A DNA stretch of 22,487 bases from Methylotenera sp. (GCA_013816325.1 JACDEP010000013.1:1-22487), one strand, 5' to 3'. Shown: positions 1-7,860, counted from the first letter of the stretch. Notes: a model not told the origin generated them from the sequence alone. Program-made: numbers and translations.

Positions 1-177
1 TGCAAAATGAATAGTCGAATGTCGCTCAGTATAAAGCAGCTTGTTAGGCATGCCTATTAGCCACAAATTGGCTGGTTAATAATGCAGCTGGAACCACTTT
101 GGTGGAATCCACTCAATCAGAATAATCACATGCTACTATCACCCCTATCTCACTACCTACTTTAAATCTAAGGCCTC

Positions 178-1986
178 ATGTCAGAAATCAGCACTCAAGC
201 ACCAACTGCTAAACCAGTAAAAAAATTAGCGCCATTGGCTAACCTGTGGCCATTTTTACGGCCTTATCGCTCTCGCGTTATCTTGGCTTTCATTCTGCTT
301 TGCCTGGGTTCAGCGACGTTGTTACTGGTGCCACTCGCATTCCGCGACTTGATCGACTTTGGCTTTGTGACCAAAGCCTCTAGCACTGCTAGCCATAACG
401 GCTTGATCGGTTCATTAAGCCTGAATGGGCATTTTTTGCTTATGTTTGCCTTGGCGGCATTCTGGGCGCTCATGATTGCGTCACGCTATTACACGATTTC
501 ATGGGTAGGTGAGCGCGTTACCGCAGACTTACGCAGCGCTGTATATGCCCGCGTGATGACACAATCACCACAGTTTTTTGAAACCACGCAAACCGGAGAA
601 GTGCTTTCTCGCCTGACGGGTGACACGACATTGATTCAAACAGTGGTCGGCAGCTCCATATCCATGGGCTTGCGCAGCCTATTCCAGTTTATCGGCGGAA
701 TGGTTATGCTAGCCGTGACTAATCTTTACTTATTTTCACTGAATGTCGGCCTGATGCTGTTACTCATATTGCCGATTATCATCATTGGTCGTTCCGTCAA
801 AAAGCTCTCGCGCGAATCGCAAGACCGCATTGCCGATAGCTCAGCCATGGCGGGTGAGATATTAAATGCTATGCCTACCGTACAATCCTATACACAGGAA
901 CATAACGAGATTGCCCGTTTCAGCAAAAGTGCGGATATCAGCTTTACAACTGCATTAAAACGCGTTCGCGTTCGCGCCATGCTGACAGTGCTTATGGTGA
1001 CAGCGATACTAGGCACTATTATCTTCGTACTATGGATAGGCGCACGCCAAGTGAGTGCCGGTAGCATGACCGGTGGCCAGCTTGCCTCATTTGTGCTTTA
1101 CGCAATCATGGTTGCGGGCGCAGTAGGCACTATGGCGGAAGTTTGGGGTGAAGTAATGCGCGCAGCCGGTGCTACTGAACGATTACTGGAGCTGCTGCAT
1201 GCTGATGCAGCTATTCAAGAACCGGTCAATGCACAGATATTAGGCAACCCAGGCCAAGCTGCCATTGAATTCAAAGATGTTGTGTTGCATTACCCATCAC
1301 GCCCGCAGATTGCCGCCCTGGATAATGTGTCACTGATCATTGCCGCCGGCGAAACCATTGCTTTGGTAGGTCCTTCCGGTGCAGGTAAGACGACCTTGTT
1401 TCAATGCCTGTTGCGTTTTTATGAGTTAAGTGCTGGGCACATCATTATTAACGGTCAGGATATTCGTAATTTGAGCTTGCAAAACCTGCGCAGCCATATC
1501 GCCGTGGTGCCTCAGGACGCCGTGATATTTTCTGCCAATGCACTGGAAAATATCCGATATGGCAAACCGCAAGCCAGTGACGAAGAAGTGATTACCGCTG
1601 CTAAAGCTGCGCAGGTGGATGAATTTATTCATCGCTTGCCTGAGGGCTATCAAACCTTTCTAGGCGAACGCGGCACGCGACTATCTGGCGGTCAGCGCCA
1701 ACGCATAGCTATCGGCCGGGCAATTTTAAAAGATGCGCCTATCCTATTATTGGACGAAGCGACTAGTGCGCTGGATGCAGAATCGGAGATATTGGTGCAA
1801 CAAGGCCTAAATGCAGCCATGCAGGGGCGAACTACTCTGATGATTGCGCACCGTTTAAGCACAGTGCAAAAAGCCAATAGGATAGTGGTGATGGAACACG
1901 GCAAAATTGTGGAAATCGGTAGCCCTGCAGAGTTACGCGAACAAGGTGGTTTGTATGCCAGGCTTGCTATTTTGCAACTGGCCTAA
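178..1986 (+). CDS. ABC half-exporter, MsbA-like (fused membrane and ATPase domains)
   Basis: This 602-residue protein has the usual layout of a homodimeric ABC exporter. A six-helix membrane domain fills about residues 30-325 and a nucleotide-binding domain about 350-600. The ATPase motifs are all present: Walker A GPSGAGKT at 398-405, signature LSGGQRQR from 502, Walker B ILLLDEATSAL from 522, and the switch histidine in MIAHRLST. It should use ATP to move a hydrophobic or amphipathic substrate out of the inner membrane. The substrate cannot be read from the sequence; lipid and multidrug exporters both look like this. The ATG is preceded by a TAAGG ribosome site. The gene is separated from nasT by more than 350 bases and shows no link to nitrogen metabolism. 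The first 177 bases of the window hold no gene I can support. Family call is secure, function is not. Confidence 0.9.
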   Translation: MSEISTQAPTAKPVKKLAPLANLWPFLRPYRSRVILAFILLCLGSATLLLVPLAFRDLIDFGFVTKASSTASHNGLIGSLSLNGHFLLMFALAAFWALMIASRYYTISWVGERVTADLRSAVYARVMTQSPQFFETTQTGEVLSRLTGDTTLIQTVVGSSISMGLRSLFQFIGGMVMLAVTNLYLFSLNVGLMLLLILPIIIIGRSVKKLSRESQDRIADSSAMAGEILNAMPTVQSYTQEHNEIARFSKSADISFTTALKRVRVRAMLTVLMVTAILGTIIFVLWIGARQVSAGSMTGGQLASFVLYAIMVAGAVGTMAEVWGEVMRAAGATERLLELLHADAAIQEPVNAQILGNPGQAAIEFKDVVLHYPSRPQIAALDNVSLIIAAGETIALVGPSGAGKTTLFQCLLRFYELSAGHIIINGQDIRNLSLQNLRSHIAVVPQDAVIFSANALENIRYGKPQASDEEVITAAKAAQVDEFIHRLPEGYQTFLGERGTRLSGGQRQRIAIGRAILKDAPILLLDEATSALDAESEILVQQGLNAAMQGRTTLMIAHRLSTVQKANRIVVMEHGKIVEIGSPAELREQGGLYARLAILQLA

Positions 1987-2151
1987 TCAAACTGGTTCAT
2001 AGCCTATTTACATCCGTATCAACTCATATTATGCCAATAGACTGTTATGCAAAATAACAGCATATGCGTAACCGGCATATTCAATTTTATGCCATTCGCA
2101 AATTAAAAAGAATTTAGTAAATTCTTCCATAATTAGTCATCACATGTCGCA

Positions 2152-2192
2152 TGCACCAAAAGTGTGTAGTGCGCGCGCCCTTTAATCGTGCA
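2152..2192. promoter_or_regulatory. Two NtrC-like enhancer sites upstream of nasT
   Basis: The 17-base stretch 2152-2168 begins TGCACCAAAA and ends GTGTA. It matches 14 of 17 positions of the NtrC consensus TGCACCAAAATGGTGCA as I remember it. A second, weaker site at 2176-2192 keeps a good right half (TCGTGCA). Their centres lie about 160 and 135 bases before the expected transcription start of the sigma-54 promoter, a normal distance for an enhancer. Assignment to NtrC is inference from the motif and from the downstream sigma-54 promoter. Confidence 0.5.
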
Positions 2193-2292
2193 TAAACTGC
2201 TTCCAATACTGCCACGCTTACAATTCTGTATACCCACCAACTATAAAAATTTAATCAATAAAATCATAACGCTAAATATACTCATACCACCT

Positions 2293-2308
2293 TGGCATAG
2301 CTATTGCT
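2293..2308 (+). promoter_or_regulatory. Sigma-54 promoter of nasT
   Basis: The sequence TGGCATAGCTATTGCT fits the sigma-54 consensus TGGCAYR-N4-TTGCW at every position. The invariant GG (2294-2295) and GC (2306-2307) are exactly 10 bases apart. Transcription should begin near 2318-2319, about 22 bases before the nasT ATG at 2341. Sigma-54 promoters need an enhancer-binding activator; the NtrC-like sites upstream are the obvious candidate. Confidence 0.8.
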
Positions 2309-2340
2309 TTTATAGACTTAAAATTTATAAACGAGTTGCT

Positions 2341-2916
2341 ATGCTAAGGGTGATGATTGTTGATAACGACTTGGAGCGGACCAAACCCCTCAAGCAATCA
2401 TTGCTTGATACCGGGTACGAGGTTATTGCTCACCTGAAAGATACAGTCAACCTTGATGATGCTTGCTGTGAACTGCGCCCGGACATCGTGATTATTGATA
2501 CTGACTCTCCTAGCCGCGATACGCTGGAAAACATTTGCGTAATGACTATGCACCAGCCGCGCCCTATTGTGATGTTTACCCACGATGGCGATAAAGAACA
2601 GATTAAGCTGGCAACGCAAGCTGGTGTAAGTGCTTATGTAGTGGGCAACATCCCGAATGAACGCTTAAGACCAGTGATTGATGCAGCGGTAGCGCGTTTT
2701 GAAGAGTTCAAACATTTACGCACAGCACTTACCGAAGCGAATACCAAATTAACCGAGCGCAAAGTGATTGAAAAGGCTAAAGGGCTGCTCATGAAGCAAC
2801 GAAAAATAGATGAAGAAGAGGCGTATGCAATGCTGCGCTCCATGGCAATGCAAAAAAATATGCGGATTGCAGCATTGTCAGAACAAATCGTTGAGGCGGC
2901 ACAGTTGTTGCTTTAA
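2341..2916 (+). CDS. nasT: NasT-type ANTAR antiterminator (response regulator)
   Basis: The 191-residue product has an N-terminal receiver domain (about 1-115) and a C-terminal ANTAR RNA-binding domain (about 128-188). The receiver keeps the acidic pair D8/D10 and a likely phospho-acceptor D53 (IVIIDTD), but the usual conserved lysine near the end is missing (AYVVGN), as in other NasT-like receivers. The ANTAR part shows the typical LTERKVIEKAKGLLM start and the EEEAYAMLRSMAM core. NasT proteins bind paired hexaloop hairpins in nitrate-assimilation leader RNAs and prevent termination. Exactly such a leader follows 26 bases after the stop codon. I chose the ATG at 2341 because a longer frame from 2188 would swallow the sigma-54 promoter and because IVDND starts at the expected distance. 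There is no nitrate-sensing NIT domain, so the signal must come from a partner such as NasS. Confidence 0.9.
   Translation: MLRVMIVDNDLERTKPLKQSLLDTGYEVIAHLKDTVNLDDACCELRPDIVIIDTDSPSRDTLENICVMTMHQPRPIVMFTHDGDKEQIKLATQAGVSAYVVGNIPNERLRPVIDAAVARFEEFKHLRTALTEANTKLTERKVIEKAKGLLMKQRKIDEEEAYAMLRSMAMQKNMRIAALSEQIVEAAQLLL
2897..2912 (+). promoter_or_regulatory. Sigma-54 promoter of the nrt operon, inside the 3' end of nasT
   Basis: The sequence CGGCACAGTTGTTGCT differs from the sigma-54 consensus only at its first base. GG (2898-2899) and GC (2910-2911) are 10 bases apart. It lies in the last codons of nasT. Transcription should start near 2923, about 20 bases before the first hexaloop hairpin, which would make a free-standing leader RNA. 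No convincing NtrC site was found just upstream in nasT, so the enhancer may be shared with the nasT promoter about 600 bases away, or the site may be weak. Confidence 0.65.
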
Positions 2917-2942
2917 CTAAACAAGATTTGTAATACCTAGCG

Positions 2943-2991
2943 ATTGGATTCAAAGATGAATCCAATGCAGATAGTGCCACAGTAGGCACTA
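2943..2991 (+). ncRNA. ANTAR target: tandem hexaloop hairpins in the nrt leader RNA
   Basis: Two perfect hairpins stand in tandem. The first has a 9-bp stem (2943-2951 with 2958-2966) and loop AAAGAT. The second has a 7-bp stem (2972-2978 with 2985-2991) and loop ACAGTA. Only 5 bases separate them. Both loops are six bases long with A at position 1 and G at position 4, the defining features of the RNA motif bound by ANTAR antiterminators (NasR, NasT, EutV, AmiR). A terminator follows 23 bases later and the nasT gene lies directly upstream. Binding by a NasT dimer should favour read-through into nrtA. The second stem does not overlap the terminator stem, so simple mutual exclusion by shared bases is not visible. 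Confidence 0.85.
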
Positions 2992-3014
2992 ACGATACAG
3001 CAACACAAGGCAAT

Positions 3015-3072
3015 GGCGTCTTGATAAATAGTTGATTCTAAAAAGAATTAGTTTTTATCAAGCGCCTTTTTT
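3015..3072 (+). terminator. Intrinsic terminator (attenuator) before nrtA
   Basis: A long stem pairs GGCG-T-CTTGATAAA (3015-3028) with TTTATCAAGCGCC (3054-3066), with only one bulged T. An inner 5-bp stem (3035-3039 with 3044-3048) lies within the loop. Six T follow at 3067-3072. It sits between the hexaloop hairpins and the nrtA start at 3140, so it should cut off the leader unless NasT intervenes. It would also end the nasT transcript when the leader is not antiterminated. Confidence 0.88.
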
Positions 3073-3139
3073 ATGCGCCAAACAAATGTTTTTAAGTTAA
3101 ACGTTTTAGTAATAGTTGATTTACTTTTAGGAGAAATGA

Positions 3140-4429
3140 ATGAGCAATAATGATAAAACACGCACTGTATTGGATAGCACTTCAGTAGACAATAGCCGCC
3201 GCGACTTCTTTCGTACGAGCGCTGCTGGTGCTTTTGGTGCTGCAGCACTCATGGGATTGGTCCCTACATCAATTAAAACAAACGCCTGGGCGGCCGGCTC
3301 AGATGCGCCTGAGATTACAGAAGTCAAAATCGGTTTTATTCCGCTAACTGACTGTGCACCTATCGTTGTTGCAGCTGAAATGGGCTTCGATAAAAAATAT
3401 GGCATTAAGATTATTCCTGCCAAACAAGCATCATGGGCGGCAGTGCGCGACAAAGTGATGAATGGTGAGCTACATGCGGCTCATATTCTGTATGGCTTAG
3501 TATATGGCGTGCAAATGGGTATTGGCGGCCAGCAAAAAGATATGTCGGTATTGATGAGCCTGAACAATAATGGCCAAGCTATTACCCTGGCAAATCAGCT
3601 TAAGGAAAAAGGCGTAAAAGATGGCAGGAGCCTAAAGCGCCTGCTGGACAATGAAAACCGCGATTACACCTTTGCGCAAACCTTCCCCACCGGCACCCAC
3701 GCCATGTGGCTTAACTACTGGCTGGCAGCAAATGGCATAGACCCTACTAAAGACGTAAAAACCATCGTTGTACCGCCCCCACAAATGGTTGCCAATATGC
3801 GCATCGGCAATATGGATGGCTTCTGCGTGGGCGAACCCTGGGGCGCACGTGCAATTTACGACAAAGTTGGTTACACCGTTACGACTACACAAGATATCTG
3901 GACAGACCATCCTGAAAAAGTATTAGGAACTACCGCTGACTTCGTGGCTAAAAATCCGAATACCGCACGTGCCATGACTGCGGCCATTCTTGAGGCTTGT
4001 AAGTATATCGAGGCGATTGAGAACCGGGCAAAAGTGGCCAAACTGATTGCTGGTAAAGCGTATGTGAATACCACTGAAGAAGTAATCGAAGGTCGCTTCG
4101 TAGGTGATTATGACAATGGCATCGGTAAAAAATGGAAAGATCCTAACTACATGAAGTTTTTCAATGACGGCGCAGTGAACTTCCCTTACCTATCTGACGG
4201 TATGTGGTTCCTCACTCAGCACAAACGTTGGGGCTTGTTGAAAACAGACCCGGATTACTTAGCAATCGCCAAGAAAGTCAACCGTATCGATGTGTATACC
4301 GCAGCCGCTTCGATGGTGGGCGTAAGCGTTCCTAAAGATGTGATGCGCAGCTCTAAATTGATGGATGGCGTGGTATGGGATGGTAAAAATCCTGCAGCTT
4401 ATGCCGCTAGTTTCAAAATCAAAGCTTAA
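3140..4429 (+). CDS. nrtA: Nitrate/nitrite ABC transporter substrate-binding protein, Tat-exported
   Basis: The 429-residue protein belongs to the NrtA/CmpA/SsuA-like binding proteins for nitrate, bicarbonate or sulfonates. The N-terminus carries a twin-arginine signal (NSRRDFFRTS, arginines 20-21, then a small-residue hydrophobic stretch and AWA near residue 52), so the folded protein should go to the periplasm. The mature part starts with EVKIGFIPLTDCAPIVVAAE, typical of the family. A TAGGAGA ribosome site precedes the ATG. It is first in the operon behind the NasT leader and is followed by its permease and ATPase. The setting among nitrate and nitrite reductases points to nitrate or nitrite. 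The cytoplasmic nitrate sensor NasS is a signal-less relative of this family, and the Tat signal argues against that role here. Confidence 0.88.
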   Translation: MSNNDKTRTVLDSTSVDNSRRDFFRTSAAGAFGAAALMGLVPTSIKTNAWAAGSDAPEITEVKIGFIPLTDCAPIVVAAEMGFDKKYGIKIIPAKQASWAAVRDKVMNGELHAAHILYGLVYGVQMGIGGQQKDMSVLMSLNNNGQAITLANQLKEKGVKDGRSLKRLLDNENRDYTFAQTFPTGTHAMWLNYWLAANGIDPTKDVKTIVVPPPQMVANMRIGNMDGFCVGEPWGARAIYDKVGYTVTTTQDIWTDHPEKVLGTTADFVAKNPNTARAMTAAILEACKYIEAIENRAKVAKLIAGKAYVNTTEEVIEGRFVGDYDNGIGKKWKDPNYMKFFNDGAVNFPYLSDGMWFLTQHKRWGLLKTDPDYLAIAKKVNRIDVYTAAASMVGVSVPKDVMRSSKLMDGVVWDGKNPAAYAASFKIKA

Positions 4430-4483
4430 TTATCCAGCTTAAATTCGAAGTACTGATAATTTATATCGCACACAGAGGAGCAC

Positions 4484-5434
4484 ATGATGAGTGCAATGAG
4501 TTTAGAGAAAGAAAGCCTGCAATCAATGATGCAAGAAGCAGAAACAAAGCTTAGCCATGCTACTGAAGATGGCGTCGCCGCCAACGATGAAACTTTAGTA
4601 ATAAGCCTTCCTAAAGTAAAAACAGAGAAAAAGCCTATGAGCATAGAAACAAAACTTCGTAATGACAAGATATACGCCTTAATGAAGTTAGCTTTACCGC
4701 CTATGTTCGGTATTTTGCTGTTCTTGGGTATCTGGACTTTGATTTCCCATCAAACGCCAGTATTACCTGGCCCACTAAACACATGGAAGTCTGCGCTGGA
4801 TTTATTTGCGCATCCTTTCTATGTGAATAGCCCGGATGACCAGGGCATAGGCTGGAATATTGTTGCCTCATTGAAGCGAGTGGCTTTAGGTTTTGGCTTG
4901 GCAGCTTTGGTAGGCATACCACTGGGTTTCATTATTGGTCGCTTTGAATTCATGTCTCGCATGTGCGCCCCGGTAATAGGCTTGCTGCGCCCGGTTTCAC
5001 CACTTGCTTGGTTACCATTAGGTTTATTAGTACTTAAAGCGGCGGGCCCAGCTGCAATCTGGGTGATTTTTGTCTCCAGTATCTGGCCTATGGTGATTAA
5101 CACAGCTGTAGGCGTAAGCAAGGTACCGCAAGACTATATGAATGTAGCCAAGGTGTTGAACCTAAGCGAATGGAAAATCGTGACCAAAATCTCATTCCCG
5201 TACGTGTTGCCTTACATGATGACGGGCGTACGCCTATCAATCGGTATCGCCTGGCTAGTGATTGTAGCGGCAGAGATGCTCAACGGCGGCGCCGGTATTG
5301 GCTTCTGGCTGTGGGATGAATATAACGCATCTAACTATGAACACATCATCATCGCAATCTTTGTAGTTGGCATCATCGGCTTGATCCTAGAGCAGACATT
5401 GATTGCAATCGCAAAACGCTTTAGCTACGAATAA
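4484..5434 (+). CDS. nrtB: Nitrate ABC transporter permease
   Basis: The 316-residue protein is the inner-membrane part of the importer (NrtB/SsuC type). About 70 polar residues, longer than usual, precede the first helix near residue 72. Several further membrane segments follow. The cytoplasmic loop contacting the ATPase is seen as VAKVLNLSEWKIVTKI followed by SFPYVLPYMMTG, a typical family EAA-like loop. An AGAGGAG ribosome site precedes a doubled ATG (4484 and 4487), and either could be used. It lies 54 bases after nrtA and 9 bases before the ATPase gene, so all three should be made from one message. Confidence 0.88.
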   Translation: MMSAMSLEKESLQSMMQEAETKLSHATEDGVAANDETLVISLPKVKTEKKPMSIETKLRNDKIYALMKLALPPMFGILLFLGIWTLISHQTPVLPGPLNTWKSALDLFAHPFYVNSPDDQGIGWNIVASLKRVALGFGLAALVGIPLGFIIGRFEFMSRMCAPVIGLLRPVSPLAWLPLGLLVLKAAGPAAIWVIFVSSIWPMVINTAVGVSKVPQDYMNVAKVLNLSEWKIVTKISFPYVLPYMMTGVRLSIGIAWLVIVAAEMLNGGAGIGFWLWDEYNASNYEHIIIAIFVVGIIGLILEQTLIAIAKRFSYE

Positions 5435-5443
5435 GGAAAAACT

Positions 5444-6280
5444 ATGAAAAGCACCCTTACTAATACGGATAAAGCCATGAACAAAATTACCGATCGCTAT
5501 GTATACATCGAAAACGTCAATATGAGTTTTGAAACCAAAAAGGGCTCTTTTGAGGCCTTAAAAAACATCAACCTCTCAATTAACCAGGGCGAATTCGTTT
5601 CTATCATCGGCCATTCCGGTTGTGGTAAATCGACCGTGCTAAACCTAGTTGCCGGTCTGCTATTGCCTAGCACAGGACATTTATTCTGTGCGGGACGCGA
5701 AATTGCCAAACCGGGCCCTGAACGGGCTGTGGTATTTCAGAACCACTCGCTATTGCCTTGGCTAACTTGCGCTGAGAATGTCTATCTGGCCGTTGAGCGT
5801 GTGTTTGCAGCAACCGAAACCAAAGCGCAGTTGTATGAACGAGTAACTGCGGTGATGGCCTTGGTAGGCTTATCCCATGCGGCGGATAAGCGCCCTAATG
5901 AGATCTCGGGAGGGATGAAGCAACGGGTAGGGATAGCCCGCGCACTTGCCATGGAACCGAAAGTGCTATTGCTAGACGAGCCTTTCGGGGCACTAGATGC
6001 GCTGACACGTGCCAACTTGCAGGATGAGCTCATGGGCATCATGACGAAATCAGGCGCAACCGCTGTCATGGTGACGCACGATGTAGATGAAGCGGTATTG
6101 CTATCCGATCGCATCGTAATGATGACCAATGGCCCTTCGGCCACCATAGGTGAGATTTTGGATGTGAAATTACCACGCCCAAGAAATCGCTTAGCCCTCG
6201 CAGAAGATAAAGACTACAACCATCTACGTAGCGAGGTATTGCGCTTTTTGTATGAACGCCATGCTAAAAAAGCCGCATAA
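5444..6280 (+). CDS. nrtD: Nitrate ABC transporter ATPase
   Basis: The 278-residue protein is the ATP-hydrolysing subunit of the importer. Walker A is GHSGCGKST at 56-64, the Q-loop is FQNHSLLPW, the signature ISGGMKQR starts at 154, Walker B VLLLDEP has its aspartate and glutamate at 178-179, and the switch histidine is in VTHDVDEA. The length fits the single-domain NrtD/SsuB type. There is no extra binding-protein-like domain as in cyanobacterial NrtC, so the subunit probably works as a homodimer. It follows nrtB by 9 bases, and a 33-base gap leads to the porin with no terminator between, so the porin is likely co-transcribed. Confidence 0.88.
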   Translation: MKSTLTNTDKAMNKITDRYVYIENVNMSFETKKGSFEALKNINLSINQGEFVSIIGHSGCGKSTVLNLVAGLLLPSTGHLFCAGREIAKPGPERAVVFQNHSLLPWLTCAENVYLAVERVFAATETKAQLYERVTAVMALVGLSHAADKRPNEISGGMKQRVGIARALAMEPKVLLLDEPFGALDALTRANLQDELMGIMTKSGATAVMVTHDVDEAVLLSDRIVMMTNGPSATIGEILDVKLPRPRNRLALAEDKDYNHLRSEVLRFLYERHAKKAA

Positions 6281-6313
6281 CTATTTTTATTATTAATTCA
6301 AGGGAATTTACAG

Positions 6314-7816
6314 ATGAAATCAAAAACGCCGTTCAAGTTAAATTTAATCATGGCTTGCACTTCTTTAGCTTTACTTAGCATGGCACAAACCGCTATGGCT
6401 GAAGATGCTGCTACGGATAGTGAGTACACGCTACTAGACTCCATCAAGCAAGGTAAGCCACTCACTAGCTTTAGATTACGTTACGAAGAAGTGAACCAAG
6501 ATGGTTATCAGCCAGCAAACTTAATTGGAACCACTACTGCTGCGCCGAACAATCTGACGCGCAATAATCAGCTAAATGATGCTGAAGGCGTGACCTTACG
6601 GAGTTTAATTGGCTGGCAAACTGCGCCATTCCACAATTTCAGTTTTACGGCACAAGCCATCAATGTCAGCAAGTTTGATGATGATTTTAACGACAGTACG
6701 AATGGTACATTGGTGAATGGCGTATCCAACCAACCCAATAAAGTGCAGTACGCAAAGATCGTTGATCCCGATGATACAGACGTGAATCAATTGTTTGTCG
6801 ATTGGACAGGCATCAAAAATACGCGTGTGCGTTTAGGTCGCCAACAAATCAATTTAGACAATGTTCGCTTCATCGGTGATATCGGCTTCCGTCAAGTAAT
6901 GCAAGTATTTGATGGCATGACAGTTTTGAATAAGTCAGTACCTGATACTGAAATCTACGCAGGTCATATTGAGCGGGTCAAACAGATTACTACCGAATTA
7001 CGCGGTGATGGTGCGCTGGACATTGTAAATGTGAAATACCGCATTTCGCCTACTGAATCGCTAGTGAGCTATGCCTACCTTTCTGGTTTCAGTGACTTAG
7101 GATTTGGTCGTGGCTGGTTTGGTAATGCACCACTTGCTGGTGGTGGCACTAAGAACGGCACACTCAATCAAAATGCAGACCAAGGCAACAAAATCTTTGG
7201 TGCACGTTTAGATGGGGTACATAAAATCGATGACGAGTGGAAAGCGCTTTATACCGCTGAATACGCAAAACAAACCAATTATAACGGTGGCGACTCCCGT
7301 ATTGATGCGCATTATTACAAACTTGGTGGTGGGGCAGCTTATGGCAACTTCACTCTGCGCGCTGATCAGGAATTGCTCTCAAGCAATAATGGCAACTATG
7401 CCTTCCAGACCCCATTTGGCACTAATCACTTGTTCCAAGGCTGGGTAGACAAATTCCTGGTGACCCCACTAGAAGGTATCAAAGATACGTTCCTTACTGC
7501 GAACTATAAATACGGTGATTTTCTATTTTTTGCTGACTACCATGTGTATAAATCAGATGAAAATTTCCACACTGTAGGTAGCGGCGCTTTGACAAACGGT
7601 AATAAATTTGGCACGGAGTGGAATACGGCTGTTACTTATAACGTCAACAAAAACATTATGACCAAACTTGAGTATGGAAGATTTACTGAAGATGACCATT
7701 ATGCGTTAACGTCCGCAAACCTGCCAGGAGCAACCGCTACCACTATTGCAAATGCAAACCGTGGCCGCATTCGTGATACAGAAAAAATCTGGTTAACTGC
7801 AATGTACACGTTCTAA
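6314..7816 (+). CDS. Outer-membrane porin of the alginate-export family type
   Basis: The 500-residue protein starts with a clear Sec signal peptide (hydrophobic core about residues 9-27, cleavage after AMA at 29). The mature part is rich in alternating polar and aromatic residues typical of a beta-barrel. It ends in WLTAMYTF, with the terminal phenylalanine used for outer-membrane assembly. The central pattern (FRLRYEEVNQDG, TLRSLIGWQT, RLGRQQINLDNVRFIGDIGFRQ) resembles the alginate_exp porin family, whose members are often unrelated to alginate. Placed directly behind nrtABD and lacking its own terminator-promoter boundary, it is probably the outer-membrane pore for nitrate or nitrite. That substrate is inference from position only. 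Confidence 0.8.
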   Translation: MKSKTPFKLNLIMACTSLALLSMAQTAMAEDAATDSEYTLLDSIKQGKPLTSFRLRYEEVNQDGYQPANLIGTTTAAPNNLTRNNQLNDAEGVTLRSLIGWQTAPFHNFSFTAQAINVSKFDDDFNDSTNGTLVNGVSNQPNKVQYAKIVDPDDTDVNQLFVDWTGIKNTRVRLGRQQINLDNVRFIGDIGFRQVMQVFDGMTVLNKSVPDTEIYAGHIERVKQITTELRGDGALDIVNVKYRISPTESLVSYAYLSGFSDLGFGRGWFGNAPLAGGGTKNGTLNQNADQGNKIFGARLDGVHKIDDEWKALYTAEYAKQTNYNGGDSRIDAHYYKLGGGAAYGNFTLRADQELLSSNNGNYAFQTPFGTNHLFQGWVDKFLVTPLEGIKDTFLTANYKYGDFLFFADYHVYKSDENFHTVGSGALTNGNKFGTEWNTAVTYNVNKNIMTKLEYGRFTEDDHYALTSANLPGATATTIANANRGRIRDTEKIWLTAMYTF

Positions 7817-7832
7817 CTTTACAATGGTCTAG

Positions 7833-7860
7833 CCTGTGCTCTGGACCTTTAGAGCACAGG
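7833..7860. terminator. Strong hairpin after the porin gene
   Basis: A perfect 10-bp stem (7833-7842 with 7851-7860) and an 8-base loop begin 17 bases after the porin stop codon. No T-run follows, so it is not a standard intrinsic terminator. It could protect the 3' end of the nrt message, help Rho-dependent ending, or work as a terminator for the opposite strand, where few T follow either. The hairpin is certain, the role is not. Confidence 0.55.

Larger units (their letters stand above)
1987..2340. other. Intergenic control region upstream of nasT
   Basis: This 354-base stretch has no convincing gene. It is AT-rich and holds, in order, a perfect 8-bp inverted repeat with a 3-base loop (2108-2126), two NtrC-like sites (2152-2192) and a sigma-54 promoter (2293-2308). 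The inverted repeat lacks a T-run, so it is not a clear terminator for the ABC gene. An open frame reaches back from nasT to 2188, but it contains the sigma-54 promoter and its extra residues do not resemble a receiver domain, so I treat it as non-coding. Confidence 0.7.

Noticed and set aside
46..55. Palindrome AGGCATGCCT near the window start
   Set aside because: A single 10-base palindrome without other promoter or operator signs is expected by chance often enough.
2188..2340. N-terminal extension of nasT from an upstream start
   Set aside because: It contains a full sigma-54 promoter, has no receiver-like residues and would add 51 residues not seen in this family.
2905..2934. Sigma-70 promoter TTGTTG-N18-TGTAAT before the leader
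   Set aside because: Spacing and -10 are mediocre, and the same bases fit the sigma-54 consensus much better; both cannot be decided by eye, but sigma-54 is preferred.
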